From a bacterium (GTDB lineage Bacteria > Verrucomicrobiota > Kiritimatiellia > UBA8416), in contig JAIFLS010000127.1 in the NCBI GenBank assembly GCA_020048935.1, forward strand, positions 1 to 9,954: a stretch of 9,954 nucleotides of DNA, in the 5' to 3' direction. Shown one piece after another: positions 1-5,882 of this stretch. How positions within the stretch are numbered: the stretch's first letter is position 1; each line of letters begins with the position of its first letter. The notes below the pieces were generated by a model that saw only the letters and a program-made list of their open reading frames with translations, was not told where the DNA came from and did not search any database. The position numbers and the translations under genes are program-made.

Positions 1-15
1 TAAAGACTCCCCAAC

Positions 16-57
16 TTGGACGTTGGATGTTGGGCGTTGGTTGTTGGATGTTCGATA
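16..57. repeat. TTGGATG-type heptanucleotide tandem array (6 units)
   Basis: Six consecutive 7-nt units fit the pattern TTGGRYG: TTGGACG, TTGGATG, TTGGGCG, TTGGTTG, TTGGATG and a degenerate TTCGATA. Related heptamer blocks occur at 2202-2222 (complement orientation) and 4084-4118 (inside a kinase gene). This is therefore a dispersed family and not a local slippage product. The array lies just downstream of the hybrid kinase stop and next to the GTTACC-type repeat at 71-110. No function is visible. Confidence 0.75.
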
Positions 58-70
58 CGGTTTTTATCCG

Positions 71-110
71 GTTACCCACTCATTTTCGCCCGGTACCCCG
101 GGAGGGCGGC
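71..110 (+). repeat. GTTACC/GC-palindrome dispersed repeat, copy 1
   Basis: This stretch begins GTTACC, continues through a TTTTCGCC block and ends in a CCCGGG-centred GC-rich segment. It aligns by eye with 2831-2870 on the same strand and with the reverse complement of 5354-5390. It overlaps the 3' end of the hybrid kinase gene, so the stop codon (complement of 72-74) and about the last dozen residues of that protein are encoded by the repeat. It may originally have lain outside the gene and been captured when the reading frame was extended. Confidence 0.55.
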
Positions 111-1709
111 GTGCAGGACGGTGGATATTGCATTCTTGAGCGATTCGCGGGTAACCGGCTTCGAAACCACCAGATCCACCCCGGGAATCCAGAGTCCCCG
201 TGCATTGATCATATCGCCGAATCCGGTCACCATGATAACCGGCATTTCCGGGTTCATCCGTTTTGCCCTTGTCGCCACCACATCACCGCTGATTGGCATC
301 ATGGCCCGGTCTGTCATCACCATATCGAACGAGGCTGATTCCAGTCGCGCCAGCCCCGTTTGCGGATCGTTGAACGTCTCGGCTTCGTGTCCCTCCGCTG
401 CCAGGTGTTTCCGGAGTACCATTAGAGATCTTTCGTCATCATCGATTACCAGGATGCGGAGGTTGGAATGCTGTGCCGGTGATGGCGTCGTTTCTGTCGT
501 GAGCCTTGTCCCGGCGACAGGAAGCGAGACGGTCACGCAAGTTCCTTGCCCCTCCTTGCTTTCAAGGGATATGCTTCCTCCATACTGGCGAGCAATGTTG
601 GCGCACATGGCCAGGCCGAGACCGGTGCCGGTTTTCCTTTTAGTTGTGAAAAACGGCTCCATGCACCCGGCCGCCGTTTCGTCCGACATCCCGCAACCAT
701 TATCCCGGACACTCAGGGTTACCATGTTCTTTTCTGCAAAGGCGCCAATCGTGATCGTCCCGTTTTCCGCGATCGCATGGGCCGAGTTCAGCAGCAGATG
801 GATCAGCAACTGGCGAAGTTGCGACTCATTGGCGGCCACTTCGGGAATATTCCCGATCTCGTTGTTGATGCGTATTGATTTGCCTTCCCCCATCCAGGCT
901 GGAGTCATCATCTGGACGACTTTGTCGACCAGCGGGCCCAGGGGGACAGGCGTTGTGAGAAAATGCTCGGCAGGACTATAGAATTCCTGTAGCCGTCGCA
1001 CAATGGCCTGGGCATCCGTGGCGGCCGACAGGACAATATCCAGCAGTTCAGTCTGCTCCGGCGAACCGTCGTCGCTTTTGACCTGTTGCAGCAGATGGTC
1101 TGTCAGGCCAAGGATCGGCATTAACGCATTGTTGAAGTCATGAGCGATACCGCTTGCCAGTTGCCCCAGCGTATGCAGGCGTTCCTGGTTGTGGATGATG
1201 GCGTAACTGGCCCGCAACTTTTCCAAGGCCTCGGACAACTGATCGTTGCTGGCCTGCAACTCTTCGGTCCGGCTGGACACCAGTTCCTCGAGATTCTTTT
1301 GATAAGTCAGGTTTTCCTGTTCAAGCTGTCTGCACCGGTCATCCATCGCCTTCATCCGGGCCGCGGTCTCGACAGCCCGGCAAATCGCGTCCCCGCTGAC
1401 TGGCTTGATCAGGTAATCGGAGGCACCGTTCCTCACCGCCTCGGCGGCAGGCTCGACTGCAGGATCACCTGTCATCATGATGATTCTTGAGGACGGCGAC
1501 TCGCTGCGGATAGCCTTCAGCAGCTCGATCCCGGAATCGCCGGGCATGATGATGTCGGTCACAATGACATCGAAGCTGTTGTCGCGTAGCATATGCCTTC
1601 CTTCCGCCGCACCTTCTGCCGTCAACACGCGGTGCCCGGCTATTTCCAGGCAGAGCTGGATCGTCTTGCGAATGGACGGTTCATCATCAACGATCAGTAC
1701 AAAGGCCAT
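72..1709 (-). CDS. Hybrid sensor histidine kinase/response regulator (REC-HisKA-HATPase-REC)
   Basis: This 545-residue soluble kinase has no transmembrane segment, so it probably takes its signal from a partner through its first receiver. Receiver 1 (about 3-120) has acidic residues D8-D9, phospho-acceptor D52, T80 and K102. A coiled coil (about 122-175) leads to the dimerisation domain, with H190 in GIAHDFNN. The HATPase domain (about 255-398) has N308, DNGCG from D336 and the ATP-lid GTGLGL at 361-366. Receiver 2 (about 417-535) has D423-D425, phospho-acceptor D467, T495 and K517. All expected phosphotransfer residues are present, so it could run a His-Asp relay internally or with the single receivers upstream. 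GGAGG lies 5 nt before the chosen ATG, supporting this start. The gene begins 30 bp after the preceding receiver gene, suggesting co-transcription. Its last dozen residues are read from a dispersed repeat. Confidence 0.95.
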   Translation of the reverse strand: MAFVLIVDDEPSIRKTIQLCLEIAGHRVLTAEGAAEGRHMLRDNSFDVIVTDIIMPGDSGIELLKAIRSESPSSRIIMMTGDPAVEPAAEAVRNGASDYLIKPVSGDAICRAVETAARMKAMDDRCRQLEQENLTYQKNLEELVSSRTEELQASNDQLSEALEKLRASYAIIHNQERLHTLGQLASGIAHDFNNALMPILGLTDHLLQQVKSDDGSPEQTELLDIVLSAATDAQAIVRRLQEFYSPAEHFLTTPVPLGPLVDKVVQMMTPAWMGEGKSIRINNEIGNIPEVAANESQLRQLLIHLLLNSAHAIAENGTITIGAFAEKNMVTLSVRDNGCGMSDETAAGCMEPFFTTKRKTGTGLGLAMCANIARQYGGSISLESKEGQGTCVTVSLPVAGTRLTTETTPSPAQHSNLRILVIDDDERSLMVLRKHLAAEGHEAETFNDPQTGLARLESASFDMVMTDRAMMPISGDVVATRAKRMNPEMPVIMVTGFGDMINARGLWIPGVDLVVSKPVTRESLKNAISTVLHAALPGYRAKMSG

Positions 1710-1739
1710 GCCATCCTCCAGTTCAATGCGAAATTTACG

Positions 1740-2129
1740 CTAGGCCGACTCCCCTTGGTAGCGTGTGTCCAAGGCCTGGTTGACGCATTCGAGAAGAATC
1801 TCGCGGCTGACGGGTTTGGTCAAGTAACCTTCGGCATAATGGTAGATGGCCGCTTCCTGGGTCTTTGGTTCCAGGTTTGCGGTCAGCATGATCACCGGTA
1901 TAAAACAGGTGCGTTTCCACCGGCCCAGCTTCTCCAGCACAGACAAGCCGTCGAGACCGGGCATCTCGTAATCAAGAATGATCAGGTCCGGACGGTTTCT
2001 TAGGGCCGATATGAGTCCCAGTCTGGCATGGGTGTGCACCCGGACGACTTTCCCGCCGTCGGTTTCGATCCAGAGTTTGATCGTGAAACAGATCTTCGGA
2101 TCATCATCGATTATCAGAATCCGGTACAT
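1740..2129 (-). CDS. Single-domain response regulator (CheY-like receiver)
   Basis: This 129-residue protein is essentially one receiver domain and nothing else. It shows the acidic pocket D8-D10, phospho-acceptor D53 (ILDYEMPG), T83 and K105 followed by proline (TKPVS). There is no DNA-binding or enzymatic output domain, so it should act as a phosphate shuttle, a phosphate sink or a protein-interaction switch. Its length is normal for CheY/Spo0F-type proteins. The start has a weak GGGAA-like site about 10 nt upstream. The hybrid kinase follows 30 bp downstream and is the obvious partner. Residues after the threonine (ANLEPKTQEAAIYHYAEG) depart from the usual receiver sequence, which may reflect a specific partner surface. 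Confidence 0.92.
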   Translation of the reverse strand: MYRILIIDDDPKICFTIKLWIETDGGKVVRVHTHARLGLISALRNRPDLIILDYEMPGLDGLSVLEKLGRWKRTCFIPVIMLTANLEPKTQEAAIYHYAEGYLTKPVSREILLECVNQALDTRYQGESA

Positions 2130-2201
2130 GTATGCGGTTCCCTATAATGTGCTCAAGGAGTAGGTCGTGGCACTTTGCCCGACCTCCGAGCATAAGTCGC
2201 T

Positions 2202-2222
2202 CTTTCAACATCCAACACCCAG
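2202..2222. repeat. Short block of the TTGGATG-type heptamer repeat
   Basis: Read on the complement, this block gives CTGGGTG, TTGGATG and TTGAAAG, three units of the same family as the array at 16-57. It lies in the 140-bp gap between the two single-receiver genes (2130-2269). Apart from this block I see nothing identifiable in that gap: no clear terminator and no ORF with a ribosome binding site. Confidence 0.55.
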
Positions 2223-2269
2223 CAATTCAAGGAAATGCTCCCCGACTTGGGTATTCGGTAATCATTGCA

Positions 2270-2686
2270 TTATGACAGTTTGTAGGCCACAGCAGCAGAC
2301 GTTGCCTTTCGAGATTCAAGTTCTTTCGCGATCACGGCAAGCAGCTCGGCCGCGCTTGCCGTCTTGGACAGGAAGACATGGGCAAGATCCGCCGTCGCAT
2401 TATGCCGGGCCGCTTCCTTGCTCCCGATCAGCGCCGAGAAGTAAACGATCGGAATCGTCCGCAGCCGCGGATCCTCCTGGAACATCTGCCCCACATCGCC
2501 CCCGTCCATGTCCGGCATCATGAGGTCGAGGAGGATGAGGTCGGGCTGGGTGGCCCTTGCCTGCCGCAGGCCATCCTGGCCCCCTGTGGCCGTGACAACG
2601 TTGTACCCGCTCACCACAAGGCGCATCCGTGTCACTTCCATAAACTCCGGGTTGTCGTCGATGATCAATATTTTCTTCTTATTCAT
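2270..2686 (-). CDS. Single-domain response regulator (CheY-like receiver)
   Basis: This 138-residue stand-alone receiver has acidic residues D10-D11, phospho-acceptor D54 (LLDLMMPD) and conserved lysine K108. Two signature positions are unusual. The switch residue is serine S84 (VYFSAL) where threonine is most common, and the lysine is followed by threonine (SKTAS) and not the usual proline. Both substitutions occur in functional receivers, so the domain is probably active. A C-terminal tail of about 12 residues lies beyond the fold, with no output domain. An AAAGG site precedes the ATG at about 8 nt. It is separated from the upstream kinase by a 196-bp repeat-rich gap and from the next receiver gene by 140 bp, so co-transcription with either is possible but not certain. 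Confidence 0.92.
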   Translation of the reverse strand: MNKKKILIIDDNPEFMEVTRMRLVVSGYNVVTATGGQDGLRQARATQPDLILLDLMMPDMDGGDVGQMFQEDPRLRTIPIVYFSALIGSKEAARHNATADLAHVFLSKTASAAELLAVIAKELESRKATSAAVAYKLS

Positions 2687-2734
2687 GTCGGTTGCCTTTC
2701 TTTGTCTATAACTTGGTCATTTTGTTTCACTTTT

Positions 2735-2818
2735 CGGTGAACGAGAACGGCGACGAGAACGGTGAACGATTGAATGCCTTTAGTCGTAATCCGTTCTCGT
2801 CGCCGTTCTCGTTCACCG
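2735..2818. repeat. Perfect 28-bp inverted repeat with 28-nt loop
   Basis: Positions 2735-2762 and 2791-2818 are exact reverse complements over 28 bp, with a 28-nt spacer between them. Each arm is built from GAACGGCGACGAGAACGG-like repeats. The right arm and its inner flank also match 5409-5440 in reverse orientation, so the unit is dispersed. It lies in the gap between the REC-kinase and the downstream receiver gene. A transcript through it could fold into a very stable hairpin that might attenuate or stabilise the message; that is inference. Confidence 0.85.
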
Positions 2819-2870
2819 TTCCCCATAATAGTTACCAATTCGTTTTTTCGCGGCCCGCCGCGCGGCGGGC
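2788..2870 (+). repeat. GTTACC/GC-palindrome dispersed repeat, copy 2
   Basis: This is the fullest copy of the element. It comprises an AATCCGTTCTCG block (the right arm of the 28-bp inverted repeat), then CACCG, a short AT-rich spacer, GTTACCAAT, a T-run with TCGC, and the perfect 18-bp palindrome GCCCGCCGCGCGGCGGGC at 2853-2870. It aligns with the reverse complement of 5354-5440 nearly throughout and with 71-110 over its second half. The palindrome begins about 13 bp after the stop of the REC-kinase gene. It could act as a transcription stop or 3'-end stabiliser, although no U-tract follows it on the minus strand. Confidence 0.7.
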
Positions 2871-2882
2871 TTTCATAACGTT

Positions 2883-4130
2883 TCATACGCTCTCCGCAAA
2901 ATCGCCCTTGGGCAGGCGCACCGTGAAGACGGACCCCTTGCCTTCCTCGCTACGTACCGCGATGGTGCCCCCGTGCATCGTCACGATGACTTTCACAATC
3001 GACAGGCCAAGCCCCGTTCCCTTCTGGCCCAGCCGGTACACGCGCTTCAGCCTGGGAAAGCGGTCGAACACGAGCGGGATATCCACCGGCGAAATCCCCA
3101 TTCCAGTGTCGCGCACGTCCACGACACCCTCCCGGCCATCCTCGTACAGCTCGATGCGCACGCCCCCCTGTTCAGTGAACTTGACCGCGTTGCCGCCCAG
3201 GTTCATCAGGGCCTGGAACATGCGCTGCCTGTCGGCAAGCACCCAGAGCGTGGCCGTTTCCGAGCACACCTCGATGGTCACGCCCTTCCCGGTGGCGAGC
3301 GGTTCAAGCAAGGTGCACACCTGTCTTGCCAACGCGACCAGATCGATACGCTCCTTCTCGAGCACCAGTTTCCCGGCGTCGATGCGGGCAACGTCCAGCA
3401 GATCATCGATCAGGTCGGCAAGGCGTTCCATGCTGAGCCCGGTGATGTCGAGTATGCGTTGCTGGTCTGCGGTGAGGGCGCCCAGGCTGCCGTCGGCCAG
3501 GAGGCTGAAGGCCTCCTTGGCGATGGCGAGAGGCGTTCGCAAATCATGCGACACCATGCTGACGAAATCGTCCTTCGCCTGTTCTGCCCGCTTCCGGTGC
3601 TCCACCTCCTCCTTCAATTCCATCACTTTAGCCTCAAGTGTTTCACGATAACGCGTGTTGGCCCGCTCCAGCTCCCGCCGTTGATCCTCAATCGCCTTGA
3701 TCTTTGCTGCATTGCCGACAGCCCGAAGGATCGCACTCTTATCGACGGGTTTGATCAGGTAATCAAAGGCTCCAGCCCGGACGGCCTCCGCCGCGGTTTC
3801 CGTCGTTGGCTCACCGGTCATCATGATCACTTGCACGTCGGGACTGGCGGCGCGGATCGTCTTGAGCAGTTCCACACCGGAAATACCGGGCAGGACAATG
3901 TCCGTAATCACCACGTCAAAGCCGCCCTTCGACAGCAGCGCCTGCGCCTGGGCTGCGTCCTCCGCCATCTCCACCTCGTACCCCTCGGCTTGAAGAAAGA
4001 CACGGAGGGTCGCGCGGACGCCCCTTTCATCGTCAACGACCATGACACGGGTGGCACCGGGCGCAGGATGCCCGACATCTGGCATGGATGGTTGATGCTG
4101 GACGCTGGATGCTAGCGATGGCGAGTTCAT
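2883..4130 (-). CDS. Sensor histidine kinase with N-terminal receiver (REC-HisKA-HATPase)
   Basis: This soluble kinase is 415 residues from the preferred start. Its receiver (about 27-145) has D33-D34, phospho-acceptor D77, T105 and K127. A coiled coil (about 147-188) leads to HisKA, with H195 in SHDLRTP. The HATPase domain (about 270-408) has N314, DTGMG from D341, a DRF motif and GTGLGL at 371-376. There is no C-terminal receiver. An alternative upstream ATG at 4166 would add 12 residues. I prefer 4130 because AAAAGGGG lies at good spacing before it and only weak sequence precedes 4166. The N-terminal 20 or so residues (ASSVQHQPS region) are encoded by a heptanucleotide repeat at 4084-4118 and are probably an unstructured leader. 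The gene follows a small membrane-protein gene by 69 bp, and that protein could supply the membrane contact this kinase lacks. Confidence 0.94.
   Translation of the reverse strand: MNSPSLASSVQHQPSMPDVGHPAPGATRVMVVDDERGVRATLRVFLQAEGYEVEMAEDAAQAQALLSKGGFDVVITDIVLPGISGVELLKTIRAASPDVQVIMMTGEPTTETAAEAVRAGAFDYLIKPVDKSAILRAVGNAAKIKAIEDQRRELERANTRYRETLEAKVMELKEEVEHRKRAEQAKDDFVSMVSHDLRTPLAIAKEAFSLLADGSLGALTADQQRILDITGLSMERLADLIDDLLDVARIDAGKLVLEKERIDLVALARQVCTLLEPLATGKGVTIEVCSETATLWVLADRQRMFQALMNLGGNAVKFTEQGGVRIELYEDGREGVVDVRDTGMGISPVDIPLVFDRFPRLKRVYRLGQKGTGLGLSIVKVIVTMHGGTIAVRSEEGKGSVFTVRLPKGDFAESV
4084..4118. repeat. Heptanucleotide repeat block inside the kinase gene
   Basis: Five 7-nt units, ATGGATG GTTGATG CTGGACG CTGGATG CTAGCGA, match the family at 16-57. 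On the coding strand they give the ASSVQHQPSM part of the kinase leader, ahead of the receiver domain. Seven-nucleotide units shift frame at each repeat, so the peptide has a 7-residue period over 21 nt. This indicates that repeat DNA was recruited as coding sequence. Confidence 0.65.
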
Positions 4131-4199
4131 ATTTCGGCCCCTTTTCACGGGATAATCCCCCCTCATTCTTCGACCACGAGTCGGCTACAGTATCGAGTC

Positions 4200-4376
4200 T
4201 CAAATCGCAATAATAGCATATGGTGCCGGCGAGATATGGATTGCCCCGGCGACCGGCACGATCAGCAGGCCGACAGACAGGAGCGGGATAATCGTGGACA
4301 GCGCAATGGCGCTATCAAAATATAAACGCGATCCGCTGCTGATCATCGACAACTGATACCGGGCTATACGCTGCAT
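4200..4376 (-). CDS. Small single-TM hypothetical protein
   Basis: This is a 58-residue protein of unrecognised family. It has a basic, amphipathic N-terminus (MQRIARYQ), then a hydrophobic stretch (about 22-47, SAIALSTIIPLLSVGLLIV core) that should span the membrane once, and a hydrophobic tail ending AIIAI. An in-frame ATG six codons upstream (4394) is possible. The ATG at 4376 is strongly favoured because GGAGGAG lies 4 nt before it, one of the best ribosome binding sites in the window. The gene lies 60 bp after the exported protease gene and 69 bp before the REC-kinase. It resembles the first membrane segment of a sensor protein and could be a truncated sensor or a small membrane adaptor for the soluble kinase. 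I find no continuation in any frame after the stop. Confidence 0.6.
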   Translation of the reverse strand: MQRIARYQLSMISSGSRLYFDSAIALSTIIPLLSVGLLIVPVAGAIHISPAPYAIIAI

Positions 4377-4436
4377 AAGGCTCCTCCATGGCATTCTCTC
4401 AGGCAGCTACTATGCCACCTCGCTGGAAAATACATG

Positions 4437-5096
4437 TCACGAGTGGTCGCGCGAGGGTTCAAGCCGTTCATACGACGGCCGCTGCTGCTGCCCGCTGACG
4501 CGATAGCCCACGACATCGCCGTGGTACCACTTCATCTCGTTCACCACACTGGCTTTTGCATTGGCGATGTTTTCAATGACTCTATAACTGCCGTTGCTTG
4601 ATATCCAGACGGTGCCGTTTGATTGTCCGATCACGACCGCGTGGGCGGCATTGCTGGTTTTCGCCTGGAAAATGACCATTTGCGCGTCGAATCCGCGTGC
4701 CAGGCAGAGATCCCGGACGGTCGCCGCAAAATCCTCGCAGTCGCCGGCTTTCCGATTCCAGGTTTCCTCGCCGGTTTGCCAATGATCGGCCCCGTCTGGC
4801 GTATACCCGATGCGGGAACGCACGGCCTCGCAGATCGCTTGCGGACTGACCGCCTCTATATGGCGGGCAAAGGCCGCCGAACGCGTATCTCGTGCTATGG
4901 CGCACACGGGCGATACGGCAAACGCCGAAAAATGCCTCTGGTTCGTTCTCGCTTCCGGGGTAATGGCTTTATAGGCTTCCCACGCAGCACGGAATTCGGG
5001 ATCCTCGGCAATAGCACGAGTCGAAGCACCGGTTTGCCCAGCCATCAGCATGATACTGGCGGCGGTGATCAAACCCCGTGCGATTGCATTCTGCAT
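4437..5096 (-). CDS. Exported transglutaminase-like cysteine protease (BTLCP-like)
   Basis: This 219-residue protein has an N-terminal signal peptide (basic residue R7, hydrophobic LITAASIMLM core, likely cleavage after GQTGA near residue 24), placing it in the periplasm or outside the cell. The catalytic block ETWNRKAGDCEDFA carries the nucleophile C120. NAAHAVVIG supplies the general base H152. Both match the transglutaminase/BTLCP fold, whose known members include LapG-type periplasmic proteases that cleave surface adhesins. The third, acidic member of the triad is not obvious: where family members have an aspartate after the next strand, this sequence reads VWISSNGSY, giving S or N. I chose the ATG at 5096 because GGAGG is 6 nt upstream; the ATG two codons earlier (5102) abuts GGAGG directly. 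It is the first gene of the signalling cluster, so its substrate or product may relate to the sensed signal. Assignment as LapG itself is not supported. Confidence 0.75.
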   Translation of the reverse strand: MQNAIARGLITAASIMLMAGQTGASTRAIAEDPEFRAAWEAYKAITPEARTNQRHFSAFAVSPVCAIARDTRSAAFARHIEAVSPQAICEAVRSRIGYTPDGADHWQTGEETWNRKAGDCEDFAATVRDLCLARGFDAQMVIFQAKTSNAAHAVVIGQSNGTVWISSNGSYRVIENIANAKASVVNEMKWYHGDVVGYRVSGQQQRPSYERLEPSRDHS

Positions 5097-5102
5097 GTTC
5101 AT

Positions 5103-5345
5103 CCTCCGTAAACGTCAAGTTATTACGAAGAGTGACTACGCAATCCGTGTGCCAAGCCCCTGGTATTGTTGTAACCAGTTGAAAATCAATTGTTTGCGAT
5201 GCGTGATCAAGAAAACGGCAGAGGGCCTGCGGATGTCCGATGTGATCGCCAGCGGACAGAGTGGACTCCTCGCGGGCGAATTGGCGGACGGGATGGACGT
5301 GCGGCTCGTGATCATAATTGTAATCAAGAAGATTAGGGCGAAAGA
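5103..5345. other. Intergenic DNA with no supported gene
   Basis: This stretch lies upstream of the protease gene and should contain its promoter. I could not identify a convincing -35/-10 pair with proper spacing on the minus strand. A plus-strand open frame crosses it and ends around 5349 with a VIIIVIKKIRAKE tail. It has no ribosome binding site, no recognisable domain, and starts within the protease gene, so I do not call it. Confidence 0.5.
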
Positions 5346-5353
5346 GTAAGGCA

Positions 5354-5440
5354 GCCGACCACCCGGGGATCCAGGCGAAAACAGGTTGGTAACTTTTTGG
5401 AGGGAAATCGGTGAACGCGAACGGCGACGAGAGCGGATTC
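5354..5440 (-). repeat. GTTACC/GC-palindrome dispersed repeat, copy 3 (inverted)
   Basis: The reverse complement aligns with 2788-2870: AATCCGCTCTCGTCGCC, CACCG, a short spacer, AGTTACCAAC, TTTTCGCC and a CCCGGG-centred segment. The 28-nt arm unit at 5409-5436 differs from 2735-2762 at two positions. The GC segment here resembles copy 1 (71-110) more than copy 2. It lies in opposite orientation to the other two copies, so the three copies bracket the signalling cluster as both direct and inverted repeats. Confidence 0.7.
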
Positions 5441-5482
5441 GGGAGAATAATCACCACAAAGACAAAGAGGAATCCGCTTGTA

Positions 5483-5503
5483 GCTGGGGTCGGTGACCCC
5501 GGC
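5483..5503. repeat. Strong hairpin, GGGGTC/GACCCC stem
   Basis: GGGGTC at 5486-5491 pairs with GACCCC at 5495-5500 around a GGT loop. GC and one G-T wobble extend the stem to nine pairs. No T-tract follows on either strand, so it is not a standard intrinsic terminator. It is probably another small dispersed palindromic element. Confidence 0.6.
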
Positions 5504-5523
5504 CGTGCATGGATTAGCAGCAG

Positions 5524-5586
5524 GTCGGTTAAGTGTAGCCGAGTAAGAGTGTCGGTTAAGCGTGGGTGCGCACTTACTCGCCACCC
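5524..5586. repeat. Short direct and inverted repeat cluster
   Basis: GTCGGTTAAG plus YGT occurs at 5524-5536 and 5551-5563 (12 of 13 identical). CGAGTAAG at 5540-5547 is inverted at 5573-5580, and GGGTG at 5564-5568 is inverted as CACCC at 5582-5586. The repeats interleave and no gene overlaps them. The function is unknown; it could be a decayed mobile-element end or a protein-binding cluster. Confidence 0.5.
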
Positions 5587-5666
5587 TTACTTGTTCCGAG
5601 CCGCGACGGGCCGAATCGCGTAGCCATTGCCACACGCGGCTCTTCACCCGCTAAGATTCCGGCTGA

Positions 5667-5839
5667 AGGGCGTGTTGAATAATTCCACGAGCGGCATGGG
5701 AGGGACGCCATCCTCGGCGTCCGCTGCGCATGAAAAGGTGCATGGCGAAGCCTTTCTTGAAAGCAGGGTGGTAAGACGGGCGTTCGGACAGCGAGACGCT
5801 GTCCCTCCCGTTGTGTAGCCAAATAAATCAACACGCCCT
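5667..5839. mobile_element. MITE-like 173-bp element with terminal inverted repeats
   Basis: AGGGCGTGTTGA at 5667-5678 is repeated exactly in inverted orientation at 5828-5839, and AT-rich sequence follows each end inward. Inside, GGGAGGGAC at 5698-5706 pairs with GTCCCTCCC at 5801-5809. Two further hairpins are nested: GGACGCC/GGCGTCC at 5703-5722 and GGACAGC/GCTGTCC at 5786-5804. There is no transposase frame. This concentric palindromic layout is that of a non-autonomous miniature element or a REP-like repeat. I cannot define a clear target-site duplication, although CTGAAG occurs at both edges. It ends about 45 bp after the glycosyltransferase stop, where its hairpins could serve as a 3' end. 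Confidence 0.6.
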
Positions 5840-5882
5840 GAAGCCAGTACTACAAACACGTCCGCAATCACCGAAGGCCGTG

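Noticed and set aside
16..57. CRISPR array
   Set aside because: The units are 7 nt and contiguous, with no spacers and no cas genes in the window.
16..981. 321-codon plus-strand frame across the hybrid kinase 3' half
   Set aside because: It is antisense to HATPase and receiver motifs that are fully conserved; there is no ribosome binding site or domain.
2853..2870. GC palindrome as an intrinsic terminator for the REC-kinase
   Set aside because: On the minus strand it is followed by CGCGAAAAAACG and not by a U-tract; it is shared with a dispersed repeat, so I list it as part of that repeat.
2692..4115. Long plus-strand open frames (319 and 380 codons) over the REC-kinase gene
   Set aside because: They lie antisense to a kinase with complete motifs; the translations are low-information Ser/Arg- or His/Leu-rich and match no family.
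5050..5349. 99-codon plus-strand frame ending VIIIVIKKIRAKE
   Set aside because: It starts within the protease gene, lacks a ribosome binding site and shows no recognisable domain.
5644..5871. 75-codon minus-strand frame over the MITE-like region
   Set aside because: It is an open frame through the repeat element itself; composition and position indicate non-coding repeat DNA.
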